From: Couchioplanes azureus
Lineage (GTDB): Bacteria > Actinomycetota > Actinomycetes > Mycobacteriales > Micromonosporaceae
Assembly: GCF_014648355.1 (NCBI RefSeq)
Contig: NZ_BMQY01000003.1
Span: 182,186 to 246,185 of the forward strand
Direction of reading: 5' to 3'
DNA: 64,000 nucleotides
Below the pieces are notes generated by a model. It made no database searches, was not told the DNA's origin, and saw nothing but the letters and a program-made list of their open reading frames with translations. This document shows positions 48,177-62,487 of this stretch, one piece after another. Each line of letters opens with the position of its first letter. Within the stretch, counting starts at the first letter, position 1. The position numbers were made by a program, and so were the translations under genes.

Positions 48177-49718
48177 ATGTCCTCGTTCATCGACCTCGGC
48201 GTGCCCACTGAGCTCGCCGGGGTGCTTGCCGGTCTCGGCATCAGCTCCCCCTTCCCGATCCAGGCCGCGACGCTGCCCGACTCGCTCGCCGGCCGGGACG
48301 TGCTCGGCCGCGGGCGGACCGGCTCCGGCAAGACGTACGCCTTCGCCCTGCCGGTCGTGGCCCGCCTCGCCGCCTCCCGGACGCCCCGCCGGCCGGGCCG
48401 TCCCCGGGCGCTGATCCTTGCGCCCACCCGCGAGCTGGCCACCCAGATCGACGCCACCCTCGCCCCGCTGGCCACCGCGATGGGCCTGCGCACCCTGACC
48501 GTCTTCGGCGGGGTCGGCCCCCACCCGCAGATCAAGGGCCTCAAGGCGGGCGTCGACATCGTCGTGGCCTGCCCCGGCCGGCTCGCCGACCACCTGCAGA
48601 GCGGGCACGCCAGCCTGGACGCGGTGGAGATCACCGTGCTGGACGAGGCCGACCACATGGCCGACCTCGGCTTCCTGCCGGTGGTCCGGCGGCTCATGGA
48701 CGCGACGCCGCGCGACGGCCAGCGGATGCTCTTCTCGGCCACCCTCGACGGCGGCGTCGACGTGCTCGTCCAGCGCTTCATGCGCAAGCCCGTGACGCAC
48801 CACGTGGACGCGGCCGCCGAGGCGCCGGTGGAGATGGCCCACCACGTGCTGCACGTGCAGCACGACGACCGCTTCCCGGTGCTGGTCGACCTGGTCGCCG
48901 CGCCGGGCCGCACGGTCGTGTTCACCCGCACCAAGCGCCGGGCCAAGACGCTGACCCGCCAGCTCGTCGCGGCCGGGGTGCCCGCCGTCGAGCTGCACGG
49001 CAACCTCGCGCAGAACGCCCGCAACCGCAACCTGTCGGCGTTCTCGGACGGCAGCGCGCAGACCCTGGTCGCGACCGACATCGCCGCCCGCGGCATCCAC
49101 GTGGACGACGTGGCGCTCGTCATCCACGCCGACCCGCCGGTGGAGCACAAGGCCTACCTGCACCGCTCGGGGCGTACGGCCCGGGCCGGCGCGCAGGGCA
49201 CGGTGGTCACCCTGATGACCGACGACCAGCAGGGCGACGTGCGGGACCTGACCCGTAAGGCGGGCATCAAGCCCACCACGACCAAGGCGCGGCCCGGTCA
49301 CCCGCTCCTGGCCCAGCTGGCCCCGGGCGAGCGCAGCTTCACCCCGCCGCCCGCGCCGGCCTCCGCCGAACCGGCCGCGGGCCCCGGCGAGGCCCGGCCG
49401 GGACGGTCGCGGCGCGGCCGGGCCCGGGCCGCCGGCCGCCCGGCCGGCGGCGGCCACGACCAGAGCACCCCGAAGGGCGGCGGCCGCGGCCAGGCCGAGG
49501 TGCCGGCCCAGGGCGCCCGCTCGCAGGGCACCCGCTCCCCGGCCGCCCGCGGCGGCCAGAGCGGTTCGCGCGGCGGTCAGCCGGCGCGGACCCAGAACGG
49601 TCAGCCGCGGAGCCGGCGCACCGGGGGCACGGGCTCGACGCCCGTGCACACCAGCCAGTCCGGCGGCGCCGCCGCGTTCTCGGCCGGCACCCGGGTGGGC
49701 GGGCGTCGCGGCCGCTGA
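48177..49718 (+). CDS. DEAD-box RNA helicase
   Basis: 513 residues from ATG 48177. Motifs: Q motif FPIQAATL, I GRGRTGSGKT, Ia APTRELATQI, GG, Ib TPGR-like CPGRLADHL, II LDEADHMADLG (DEAD), III FSATLDGG, IV VVFTRTKRRA, V VATDIAARGIHVDDV and VI HRSGRTARAG. The C-terminal ~120 residues form a disordered basic Gly/Arg/Gln tail (GGGRGQAEVPAQGARSQ), typical of actinobacterial cold-shock or RNA-degradation helicases that use it for RNA binding. It unwinds RNA duplexes in ribosome assembly or mRNA decay. It is divergent from sigma copy 2 across a 253-bp gap. Confidence 0.95.
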   Translation: MSSFIDLGVPTELAGVLAGLGISSPFPIQAATLPDSLAGRDVLGRGRTGSGKTYAFALPVVARLAASRTPRRPGRPRALILAPTRELATQIDATLAPLATAMGLRTLTVFGGVGPHPQIKGLKAGVDIVVACPGRLADHLQSGHASLDAVEITVLDEADHMADLGFLPVVRRLMDATPRDGQRMLFSATLDGGVDVLVQRFMRKPVTHHVDAAAEAPVEMAHHVLHVQHDDRFPVLVDLVAAPGRTVVFTRTKRRAKTLTRQLVAAGVPAVELHGNLAQNARNRNLSAFSDGSAQTLVATDIAARGIHVDDVALVIHADPPVEHKAYLHRSGRTARAGAQGTVVTLMTDDQQGDVRDLTRKAGIKPTTTKARPGHPLLAQLAPGERSFTPPPAPASAEPAAGPGEARPGRSRRGRARAAGRPAGGGHDQSTPKGGGRGQAEVPAQGARSQGTRSPAARGGQSGSRGGQPARTQNGQPRSRRTGGTGSTPVHTSQSGGAAAFSAGTRVGGRRGR

Positions 49719-49736
49719 CCCGTCGGGGCTGTCGAC

Positions 49737-49772
49737 CCGCCGGCGGTCGTGACCAGTCACGGCTGCCGGCGG
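49737..49772. terminator. Convergent terminator after the DEAD-box gene
   Basis: A 17-bp stem with two G-T pairs: CCGCCGGC-GGT-CGTGAC, loop CA, GTCACG-GCT-GCCGGCGG. It fills the 65-bp convergent gap. Confidence 0.7.
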
Positions 49773-49783
49773 CGACGCCGGCG

Positions 49784-50428
49784 TCAGGGAATGCTGACGG
49801 CGATCTCGGCGCCCAGCCGGTAGCCGTCGCACAGCTCCAGCTCGTCCCCGCTCCAGAAGCGGCCGGGGTCGTACCAGTTGGGCTGACGGCCGCGCGGCAG
49901 CAGGCCCATCTCCTCATAGGTCACCGCGACCACCTCCGCGCAGTAGGCGAACTCGAGGTCGCCCTCGGTCCGGACGCCGCGCTGCCAGGGCAGGCGGATC
50001 TGCGGCACCCGGCCGCGCGCCCAGCGCCAGGCGAGCCGGGCGGTCGAGGGAAAGGGCGTGCCGTCGAGCCGGGCGACCGTCTTGAGGGCACGGTCCTCCA
50101 TGTCCTCGGTCACCGGCTGCTCGAGCTGGCGCAGCCAGCCCCGCTGGCCGTACCGGTGCGCCCATACGGTCACCGCGTCGCGCAGGTCGTGCAGCTGCAC
50201 ACCGCGCTGGAAGGTCCCCGACCACAGGTCCGGCAGGGACTTGCCCAGCTCGGCGTGCCACATCAGCGGCGGCATGTCCTCGATGACGATCGCCATGCCG
50301 ACGTGGTTGACCGGGCTGTTGGTCATGGCCTGGATGGCGCGGTCCGGGCCCGAGCGGCCGCGGAACAGCCAGACGTCACCCGTACGCGTCAGATCGATGG
50401 CCTCGTCGAGGCTGATGTCGGCAACCAC
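49784..50428 (-). CDS. Permuted NlpC/P60-like (YiiX/DUF830-type) protein
   Basis: 214 residues, GTG 50428 with GAGG 9 nt upstream. A circularly permuted papain-like fold is suggested by the early histidine in SPVNHVGMAIVIED and the later cysteine in LEFAYCAEVVAVTYEEMG, with acidic DGTPFP between them. No signal peptide is present, so a cytoplasmic hydrolase or acyltransferase acting on amides or lipids is plausible; cell-wall hydrolysis is less so. The small gene at 50446 diverges 17 bp away. Confidence 0.72.
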   Translation of the reverse strand: MVADISLDEAIDLTRTGDVWLFRGRSGPDRAIQAMTNSPVNHVGMAIVIEDMPPLMWHAELGKSLPDLWSGTFQRGVQLHDLRDAVTVWAHRYGQRGWLRQLEQPVTEDMEDRALKTVARLDGTPFPSTARLAWRWARGRVPQIRLPWQRGVRTEGDLEFAYCAEVVAVTYEEMGLLPRGRQPNWYDPGRFWSGDELELCDGYRLGAEIAVSIP

Positions 50429-50445
50429 GTGTCTATCCTCGGCAG

Positions 50446-50625
50446 ATGCGTTGGTGGAAAGTAGCGGGATTGGCCGGGCTGGCGGGAGTCGCCGCCACCG
50501 GGGTGGTGCTGGCGCGCCAGGAGCGGCGCCGGCGGGCGTACACGCCGGAAGAGATCAGGGAGCGGCTGCACGCCCGGGTCGCCGAGGCGGACACACCGGG
50601 GACGGCGGCACCGTCGCAGGACTGA
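50446..50625 (+). CDS. Small single-TM protein
   Basis: 59 residues from ATG 50446: MRWWKVAGLAGLAGVAATGV starts a single N-terminal membrane helix, followed by a basic RQERRRRAY stop-transfer and a helical, charged tail (TPEEIRERLHARVAEAD). The pattern looks like a conserved actinobacterial small protein, and coding bias is good. No SD is evident and only 17 bp separate it from the divergent gene, so its start may be leaderless. It converges on the App1 gene. Function unknown. Confidence 0.6.
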   Translation: MRWWKVAGLAGLAGVAATGVVLARQERRRRAYTPEEIRERLHARVAEADTPGTAAPSQD

Positions 50626-50637
50626 CATCCGCGGCGC

Positions 50638-51678
50638 TCAGACAACGTCGGTGTCCCGCAGCAGCGACCAGAGGCCGGCGCCGTCCGGCGCGGAGAACCA
50701 GGTCTTGCCGCCCGAGCCGACCGCCTCCGCGCCGCCCGTCGGCCCGGGAATGGCGCCGGCGAGCACGGCCTGCGTCGGCGACAGGCGGCGGATGGCGACC
50801 GCGGCGACGCTGTCCGGGTGCGCGTGCGCGAACTCGGAGTAGATCTCCTGGTCGTGCTGCCCGTCGTCGCCGATGAGCAGCCACCGGATGTCCGGGAACT
50901 CGGCGGAGAGCCGGGAGAGGGTGTTGCGCTTGTGCTCCTGACCGCTGCGGAACCAGCGGTCCGGGGTCGGGCCCCAGTCGGTCAGCAGCAGCGGGCCGGC
51001 GGGGTACAGGTGGCGGGACAGGAAGCGGGTCAGCGTGGGTGCCACGTTCCACGCGCCGGTCGAGAGGTAGAAGACCGGCGCGCCCGGGTTGGCGGTGACC
51101 AGCCGCTCGTAGAGTACGGCCATGCCGGGCACGGCCGCGCGGGCGTGCTCGTCGAGGACGAAGGTGTTCCAGGCCGCGAGCAGCGGACGCGGCAGGGCGG
51201 TCACCATCACCGTGTCGTCGATGTCGCTGATGAGGCCGAACTTCATCGCCGGATCGACCACCCGGATCGGCGCCTCCACCGGATCTGCGCCCTCGGTGAG
51301 CAGCCGCACGCAGCCCCACCCCGGCGCGAGGTCGCCCTTGACCCGGGCGTCGACGTAGCCGCTGCGGTCGGTGCGCGTCTCGTGGACCTGATCGCCGATC
51401 TCGATCTGCACCGTCGCGTTGTTCACGGGCGAGGTGGTGAAGCTGCGCCAGCCGCGCACCTTCTCCCGCCGTTTCGGCGCCGCGGCGCGCCGGGAGAGCA
51501 CGACCCGGGCCATGACCCGCGCCCAGCCCGGGGCGCCGTATCCGGTGTACGCCGTGATCACCGGGCGCCAGCCGCGCTGACGCAGCCGGCGCTCGACGAC
51601 CTCGTGGACGGCATCCTCGATCCGCGCGGCGCGGTGCAGCCGCGCGGCGGGCGGGAGGCCCGCCGGGGTCAACGACAC
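50638..51678 (-). CDS. App1-family (DUF2183) phosphatase
   Basis: 346 residues from GTG 51678, which has AGGAGG 5 nt upstream; the longer frame to 51774 is rejected. An N-terminal beta domain (VNNATVQIEIGDQVHETRTDRSGYV, in two parts) is followed by the HAD-like catalytic domain with SDIDDTVMVTA (DxDxT), then YLSTGAWNVAPTLTRFL, HKRNTL and LIGDDGQHDQEIY. Yeast App1 is a phosphatidate phosphatase of actin patches; bacterial members share the catalytic core but their substrates are not established. There is no signal peptide. Confidence 0.88.
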   Translation of the reverse strand: MSLTPAGLPPAARLHRAARIEDAVHEVVERRLRQRGWRPVITAYTGYGAPGWARVMARVVLSRRAAAPKRREKVRGWRSFTTSPVNNATVQIEIGDQVHETRTDRSGYVDARVKGDLAPGWGCVRLLTEGADPVEAPIRVVDPAMKFGLISDIDDTVMVTALPRPLLAAWNTFVLDEHARAAVPGMAVLYERLVTANPGAPVFYLSTGAWNVAPTLTRFLSRHLYPAGPLLLTDWGPTPDRWFRSGQEHKRNTLSRLSAEFPDIRWLLIGDDGQHDQEIYSEFAHAHPDSVAAVAIRRLSPTQAVLAGAIPGPTGGAEAVGSGGKTWFSAPDGAGLWSLLRDTDVV

Positions 51679-51783
51679 TGTGGCCTCCTGCCTTTCACCC
51701 GTCGACGCCTCTGTGACGGTACCCGGCCCGCCTGAGTCCCGCGCCGCAACGACCGGAACGGGCGGGCGATCCACACTGGAGGA

Positions 51784-52656
51784 TCAATGCGCCGTCAGGG
51801 TCGCCGCCGGGCGCGCCACCGGCTCGGCGGGGCTCCATTGTCCGGCTCGCCCGCGCCCGCCGACCGGCCGGGGATCGCCGACGGGACGCAGGTCACGACC
51901 GGCACGCAGGCGCGCGGCCAGCGCCTCGGCGCGCAGGGTGCGCAGGGCGGCCGCGGCCTTCTCCGCTTCCTCCCACGCGGCACGCTCGTGCTGGGTGGCC
52001 GCCTGGTACGCCGCGAAGCGATGCTCGCGCACGGCGGACCGCAGCGCCGCCTCCTGGGCCACCGGGTGCTTGCGGGGATTCCATCCGCCGCGGTGCGCCA
52101 GGGCCTCGTTGAGCTGGGCGATCGACAGTTCCTTGCGCCGGCACGCGGCGACGGCGGAGCGGTGCAGGAACCGCTCCCGGTCGGCGATCTCGGCCCGGGT
52201 CCGGCGCTGCCGGAGGATCGGGAACGCGGCCGCGGCGGTGCAGCGGCGCGCCGTGCGGTCGGCGGCGTCGAACGCGGCCCAGGCCTCGTCCACCCCTTCC
52301 TGGGCACGTTCCCAGTCCGCGCGCCGGCGGGCGGCGATCTCGGCGGCGCGTACGACGGCCCGCGCCACCTCGTCGGCGTACCGATCGGCCTCGCCGTCCG
52401 CCGCGGTGGCGACGGCCGGCCGCCCATCCCGGCGGCGCAGGGCCGGGCGGACCCGCCCGGCGTCCCCGCCACGGACGGCGGGGAGGCCACGCCGGCCCTC
52501 CCGGCGGGGCAGGGCCAGAGCGGCCGCCGCGGCGGCGACGGCGAGCAGCAGGGTCATCCAAAGAACGACAGCGGTTTCCACGATTGGCACCGGTTTCTCT
52601 CGTGCGTCGGGGGGTTCGCTTTCGGCGAGGGGAACGACGTCGGTGACGCCCGGCAT
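51784..52656 (-). CDS. Membrane-anchored protein with charged helical tail
   Basis: 290 residues from ATG 52656; a GTG at 52590 (GAGAG upstream) is an alternative. One membrane helix near the N-terminus (IVETAVVLWMTLLLAVAAAAA) is followed by a long Ala/Arg/Glu-rich helical region (ADRYADEVARAVVRAAEIAARRRADWE, AAAFDAADRTARR and others) that may form a coiled coil. No family recognised. It lies 52 bp after the secreted-protein gene at 52709 on the same strand, so both are probably one transcript. Confidence 0.65.
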   Translation of the reverse strand: MPGVTDVVPLAESEPPDAREKPVPIVETAVVLWMTLLLAVAAAAAALALPRREGRRGLPAVRGGDAGRVRPALRRRDGRPAVATAADGEADRYADEVARAVVRAAEIAARRRADWERAQEGVDEAWAAFDAADRTARRCTAAAAFPILRQRRTRAEIADRERFLHRSAVAACRRKELSIAQLNEALAHRGGWNPRKHPVAQEAALRSAVREHRFAAYQAATQHERAAWEEAEKAAAALRTLRAEALAARLRAGRDLRPVGDPRPVGGRGRAGQWSPAEPVARPAATLTAH

Positions 52657-52708
52657 GCCGCGCACGGGCACGCGAAGGCCCGGGTGGCACGGGTGGAGGA
52701 ACGGTGGC

Positions 52709-53074
52709 TCAGACGAGCGGCGGACCGCGCCCGGAGTGGGCGCACGGTGCGACGCCGCCGGGCAGCGGGAGCCTTCCGTCGCCGAGGCGCGCGACATCCT
52801 CCGGCTCGAGCACCGGGATGCGGGCGGCCGGGGCGGCGTCGATCCGCCCGGCCGGCACGGCGGCCGGGTCGGCCACCTCGATCCGGCCGGTCAGGGCCGC
52901 GCCGGGGCGCGGGGCATCCACGGTGGTGACCAGCACGCCGGTGGCCGGCGGCGCGGGCGCGGCGGCCAGGGCCGGGGCGGCGAAGGCCAGGGCGATCAGC
53001 GCCAGGCCGGTCAGGAACTGCAGCAGGCGGCGCCCGTCCCAGAGACGGGGAAGCAGGCGCGCGACGACAGCCAC
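52709..53074 (-). CDS. Small exported hypothetical protein
   Basis: 121 residues from GTG 53074. An N-terminal hydrophobic export signal (LLQFLTGLALIALAFAAPALAAA) is followed by a short Pro/Ala-rich part (VEVADPAAVPAGRID-like). There is no SD, but coding bias is good. It precedes the membrane-anchored gene at 51784. Not recognised. Confidence 0.55.
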   Translation of the reverse strand: MAVVARLLPRLWDGRRLLQFLTGLALIALAFAAPALAAAPAPPATGVLVTTVDAPRPGAALTGRIEVADPAAVPAGRIDAAPAARIPVLEPEDVARLGDGRLPLPGGVAPCAHSGRGPPLV

Positions 53075-53171
53075 CCGATCAACTTACCGTCATCCGCAGG
53101 TCCGTGCACAGAACGTATCGACTGGGTACTTCGTCCCACTCCGGCGGGTGACCCCGGCGAGGGATCATGGT

Positions 53172-54017
53172 GTGGTGGAGCGAGTGGACGAGCTGGCCGG
53201 CTGGGTCGGCGACGGCGGGGTGGTCGTGCTGAGCGGCGCGGGGCTCTCCACGGAGTCCGGCATCCCGGACTATCGCGGGCCCTCGGGGGTGGCCCGGCGC
53301 GCGACCCCGATGACGTACCAGACGTTCACCGGCGATCCGGCCGCCCGGCGGCGCTACTGGGCCCGCAGCCATCTGGGCTGGCGCACGATCGGCGGCGCCC
53401 GCCCCAACGCCGGGCACCGGGCGGTGGCGCGCCTGCAGGAGCTCGGGCGGCTCGACGGCATCATCACGCAGAACGTCGACGGGCTGCACCAGGCCGGTGG
53501 CGCGCACGCCGTCGTGGAGCTGCACGGCAACCTGTCCCGGGTCGTCTGCCTGGACTGCGGAGCGCTCAGCGGGCGCGCCGAGCTCGGCCGGCGGCTCGAC
53601 GCCGCCAACCCGGGCTTCGCGGCGGCCGTGTCCGCGGTGAACCCGGACGGCGACGTGGAGATCGACGACGCGGCGCTGGACGGCTTCGAGGTGGTCGCCT
53701 GCGCAACCTGCGGCGGCGTGCTCAAGCCGGACGTCGTCTACTTCGGCGAGACGGTGCCTGCCGAGCGGGTCGCCCGCGGCTTCGAGCTGGTCGCGGGCGC
53801 CCGGACCCTGCTCGTCCTGGGCTCGTCGCTGACCGTCATGTCCGGTCGGCGGTTCGTGGTGCGCGCCGCGAAGGAGGGCGTGCGCGTCGCGATCGTCAAC
53901 CAGGGCGCCACCCGCGGGGACCCCTACGCACAGCTCGTGGTCGACGCCCCGCTGGGCCGGGTGCTGCCGGAGATCGTCCGGCGGGTCGAGGGCTCGTGGT
54001 GCGCGGAAGGAGCATAA
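53172..54017 (+). CDS. NAD-dependent protein deacylase (sirtuin, SIRT4-like class II)
   Basis: 281 residues from GTG 53172 (GAGGGA 7 nt upstream). It removes acyl groups from lysines using NAD. Seen: GAGLSTESGIPDYRG (NAD site), QNVDGLHQAGG, catalytic His in VELHGNLSRVVC, zinc cysteines in CLDCG and CATCGG about 50 residues apart, and GSSLTVMSGRR. The wide gap between the Cys pairs and the sequence of the NAD loop fit class II (SIRT4-like), whose best activity may be deacylation other than acetyl. Cytoplasmic. The downstream LacI gene is a separate unit. Confidence 0.93.
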   Translation: MVERVDELAGWVGDGGVVVLSGAGLSTESGIPDYRGPSGVARRATPMTYQTFTGDPAARRRYWARSHLGWRTIGGARPNAGHRAVARLQELGRLDGIITQNVDGLHQAGGAHAVVELHGNLSRVVCLDCGALSGRAELGRRLDAANPGFAAAVSAVNPDGDVEIDDAALDGFEVVACATCGGVLKPDVVYFGETVPAERVARGFELVAGARTLLVLGSSLTVMSGRRFVVRAAKEGVRVAIVNQGATRGDPYAQLVVDAPLGRVLPEIVRRVEGSWCAEGA

Positions 54018-54040
54018 CGAGCGGGCATCGGGACAGTCAC

Positions 54041-54050
54041 GTTTCGAAAC
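54041..54050. promoter_or_regulatory. LacI-type operator candidate 1
   Basis: Perfect palindrome GTTTCGAAAC with the central CG typical of LacI-family operators, 124 bp before the repressor start. Confidence 0.4.
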
Positions 54051-54115
54051 CTGAATAAAGCCCGGGTCTCGTTGACGTGACGAGAGTCATAAATGTTTAC
54101 TTCCGGAACCGCTAC

Positions 54116-54129
54116 CGAAACCGGTTCCG
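54116..54129. promoter_or_regulatory. LacI-type operator candidate 2
   Basis: CGAAACCGGTTCCG, palindromic at 6 of 7 pairs around a central CG, 45 bp before the repressor GTG. It probably serves autoregulation and perhaps the whole locus. Confidence 0.45.
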
Positions 54130-54173
54130 AAGCGACGGTGTGCCGTCCGCTCGGACGTCACGCCGGAGGACCC

Positions 54174-55193
54174 GTGCCCATCACCATCGCCGACGTCGCG
54201 GCCCGCGCCCAGGTCAGCAAGACCACGGTGTCGCGCGTGCTCAACGGCAAGGGTGAGCTGGACGCGTCCACCGCCGCGCGGGTTCGCGCGGTGATCGAGG
54301 AACTGGGCTACGTGCCCAGCGCCCGGGCGGTCGGGCTGGCCCGCGGACGAACCCGCGTGGTCGGCATGCTGGTGCCCTCGCTGACCTGGCCGTGGATCGG
54401 CGAGGTCCTGCAGGGCGCGGTCGACGTGCTCGAGACCGAGCGCTACGGCCTGCTGCTGTTCACCTGCAACCGCGGCGACGAATCGATGCGCCAGTTCAGC
54501 GCGCAGGTGTCCGCCAAGAGCTTCGACGGCCTGCTGGTCATCGAGCCCGAGGGCACCCTCGACCACATCGCCGCCCTGCACGCCCGCGGACTGCCGGTGG
54601 TGCTCATCGACGACCGCGACGTCCAGCCCGGACAGATCCCGAGCGTGGGCACGACGCACTTCACCGGCGCCGGCGCGGCCGCCCGGCACCTGCTGGAGAT
54701 CGGCCGCCGCCGGCCGCTGGTGATCGCCGGCCCGGCGCACTTCGGCTGCACCGTCCAGCGCCTCGACGGCTTCGCCGCCGAGTACGCCGAGGCGGGCCGT
54801 CCCATCCCCGCCGGCCACGTGCTCCCCGGCGACTTCACCATCGCCTGCGGCGTCGCGGCGGTGACCGCGGCGCTGGAGGCGGGGCTCGAGTTCGACTCGG
54901 TCTTCGCCCACAACGACCTCTCCGCCACCGGCGCCATGCGGGCCCTGCTCGACGGCGGCCGGCGCATTCCGCACGACGTGGCGGTGGTGGGCTTCGACGA
55001 CATCCCCCTGGCGGCACACACCCGGCCGCCGCTCAGCACGGTGCACCAGCCGCTGCGCGAGATGGGCGAGGCCGCGGCGCGCATGCTGCTCGCCCATTTC
55101 GAGGGCGCACCCCTGCCCAACCGTCCGACCGTCATTCCCGCCACCTTCGTGGCCCGCGCCTCCACGGGCGCACGCACGCCCGCCGCTGAGTGA
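54174..55193 (+). CDS. LacI-family transcriptional regulator
   Basis: 339 residues from GTG 54174 (GGAGGA 5 nt upstream). The N-terminal helix-turn-helix and hinge ([49 protein letters not shown]) are followed by a periplasmic-binding-protein-like sugar domain: [59 protein letters not shown] and [12 protein letters not shown]. It should release operator DNA on binding a sugar. It heads the ABC-importer/beta-glucosidase locus, so its inducer is likely a beta-linked oligosaccharide. Two operator candidates lie upstream. Confidence 0.93.
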   Translation: MPITIADVAARAQVSKTTVSRVLNGKGELDASTAARVRAVIEELGYVPSARAVGLARGRTRVVGMLVPSLTWPWIGEVLQGAVDVLETERYGLLLFTCNRGDESMRQFSAQVSAKSFDGLLVIEPEGTLDHIAALHARGLPVVLIDDRDVQPGQIPSVGTTHFTGAGAAARHLLEIGRRRPLVIAGPAHFGCTVQRLDGFAAEYAEAGRPIPAGHVLPGDFTIACGVAAVTAALEAGLEFDSVFAHNDLSATGAMRALLDGGRRIPHDVAVVGFDDIPLAAHTRPPLSTVHQPLREMGEAAARMLLAHFEGAPLPNRPTVIPATFVARASTGARTPAAE

Positions 55194-55263
55194 CCCCGAC
55201 TCGTCCGCCGGCACCCCGGCCCCCTCCTACCCCTGCCGTACGTATCACCTGAGGAGATCCGAA

Positions 55264-56946
<1,683 letters not shown>

Positions 56947-56952
56947 CCCGCA

Positions 56953-56982
56953 CCGCCCCCGGGGCCCGCGTCCCGGGGGCGG
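56953..56982 (+). other. Intra-operon stem-loop after the solute-binding gene
   Basis: Perfect 11-bp arms CCGCCCCCGGG and CCCGGGGGCGG with an 8-nt loop, 6 nt past the SBP stop and 39 nt before the ATPase. Such stem-loops often protect the receptor mRNA and lower expression of the following genes. Confidence 0.55.
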
Positions 56983-57021
56983 CACGGCGGCGGATCCGAC
57001 CCCCTCTGCGAAGGAATCGGC

Positions 57022-58070
<1,049 letters not shown>

Positions 58071-58074
<4 letters not shown>

Positions 58075-59051
58075 GGTTCCTGCTCCAGCGGATCCTGTTC
58101 TACGCGTTCACCGCGTGGGCCGCGATCACCATCAACTTCTTCATCCCCCGCATGATCCCGGGCGACCCGGTCAAGTCGCTGCTCGCCCGCTACCAGGGCC
58201 AGATGAGCACCGAGGCGATCGACTCCCTCTACGTGCTGTTCGGCCTCGACCAGGACGCCACCCTCTGGAGCCAGTACGTCGACTACTGGCAGCAGCTCTT
58301 CCAGGGTGACCTGGGCCTGTCGTTCACCGCGTTCCCCGCGACGGTCTCCGAGGTCATCGGCGACGCGCTGCCCTGGACCGTGGCGCTGGTCGGGCTCACC
58401 ACCGTCATCAGCTTCGTCCTGGGGACCGGCCTCGGCGTGCTCGCGGGCTGGCGGCGCGGGTCGTGGATCGACGGACTGCTGCCGACCACCACGTTCCTGT
58501 CCTCGGTGCCGTACTTCTGGCTCGGCCTCCTGGCGATCTACCTGCTCGCCGGTCCCGGCAGCTTCTTCCCGTCCTCCGGCGGTTTCGAGCCCGGGCTGGT
58601 CCCGGCCTGGGACCAGTACTTCATCCCGAGCGCCGTCCGGCACAGCCTGCTGCCCGCGCTGACCATCCTCGTCTCCTCGGTGAGCGGCTGGATCCTCGGC
58701 ATGCGCAACATGATGGTCACCGTCGCGGCGGAGGACTACATCACCGTCGCCCACGCCAAGGGCCTGCCCGAGCGCCGGGTCGCGGTGGGCTACGCGGCCC
58801 GCAACGCGCTGCTGCCCAACGTCTCCGGCTTCGCGCTGGCGCTGGGCTTCATCGTCGGCGGCACCCTGCTGGTGGAGATCGTCTTCTCGTATCCCGGGCT
58901 GGGCTTCCTGCTCTTCCGGGCGGTCGGGGCCAAGGACTACCCGCTGATGCAGGGCATCTTCCTGGTCATCACCGTCTCGGTGCTGCTGGCGAACCTCGTG
59001 GCCGACATCGCGTACCTGCTGCTCGACCCGCGTACCCGCAAGGAGGGCTGA
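58071..59051 (+). CDS. ABC importer permease 1 (DppB-type)
   Basis: 326 residues, ATG 58071 overlapping the ATPase stop. About six membrane helices, with the first ([21 protein letters not shown]) followed by the family motif [11 protein letters not shown]. The cytoplasmic EAA-type loop is [31 protein letters not shown], given here in two adjacent parts. It forms half of the translocation channel with the next gene. Confidence 0.94.
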
Positions 59052-59054
59052 CCG

Positions 59055-60100
59055 GTGACCATTCCCGCCTCCACCATCGAGCAGGTCGCCGTGGCCCCGG
59101 CGCGGCGCAAACGGTTCCGCTTCGTCGCCAACGCCAAGGCCGCCACCGGCCTGACGCTGCTGGGCGTCTACGTGCTCTTCGCGGTCATCGGGCCCTGGAT
59201 CGCCCCGTACGACCCGGACGCCCGCGGACCGGCGCTCGTGGCACCCCCCTCGGCCGACCACTGGTTCGGCACCACGCACCTCGGGCAGGACGTGCTCAGC
59301 CAGGTGCTCGTCGGCACCCGCGGCGTCATGCTCGTCGGGCTCACGGCCGGCGCGCTCGCCACCGTGCTCTCCGTCCTCATCGGAGTGACGGCCGGCTACC
59401 TCGGCGGCGGCTGGGACGACTGCCTCTCCGCGCTCTCCAACGTCTTCCTGGTGATGCCGGCGCTGCCCCTGATCATCATCGTGACCGCGGCGGCGCCGGG
59501 CGGCGGCGACACCCTGGTCGCCCTGATCATCGGATGCACCTCCTGGGCCTGGGGCGCGCGGGTGCTGCGGGCGCAGACCCTGTCGCTGCGCCGCCGCGAC
59601 TACATCGAGGCGTCCCGGGCCACCGGCGAACGGACCTGGCGGATCATCCTCTTCGAGATCCTGCCCAACCTCACCGCGATCATCGCCTCGGGCTTCGTCG
59701 GTACGGTCATCTTCGCGGTCACCTCAGAGATCACCCTCGCCTTCATCGGCGTCGGCACGGTCTCGGAGTGGAACTGGGGAACGATCCTGTTCTGGGCCCA
59801 GAGCCAGCAGGCCCTGGCGCAGGGCGCATGGTGGTGGTTCGTCCCGGCCGGCCTGGCCATCGCCCTGCTGGGCACCGCCCTGTCACTGGTCAACTTCGGC
59901 ATCGACGAGTTCGTCAGCCCCCGCCTGCGCAGCGCCGGCAAGACGAAGATCAAGACCACCTCCGGCCACACCGTACGGATGCGCGTCGGCTTCACCCCCG
60001 TGCTGAGCAACTCCCCGGCGCCGCACACCCAGGCGCGCCCCGTTCCGGCGATCACCACCGCGGCGGCCACGCCGGTGAACCGCGGCAAGGAGGCGACGCA

Positions 60101-60104
<4 letters not shown>
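59055..60104 (+). CDS. ABC importer permease 2 (DppC-type)
   Basis: 349 residues from GTG 59055 (GGAGGG SD in the end of the preceding gene). Six membrane helices, with N-terminal [46 protein letters not shown] (the DppC signature) and the loop [28 protein letters not shown] in two parts. The ~55-residue C-terminal tail after FVSPRLR is basic and extended. The stop overlaps the next start (GTGA). Confidence 0.94.

Positions 60105-62487
<2,383 letters not shown>

Noticed and set aside
54090..54170. Longer LacI start at 54093
   Set aside because: It would read through the operator palindrome and adds a low-quality segment; GTG 54174 has a strong SD.
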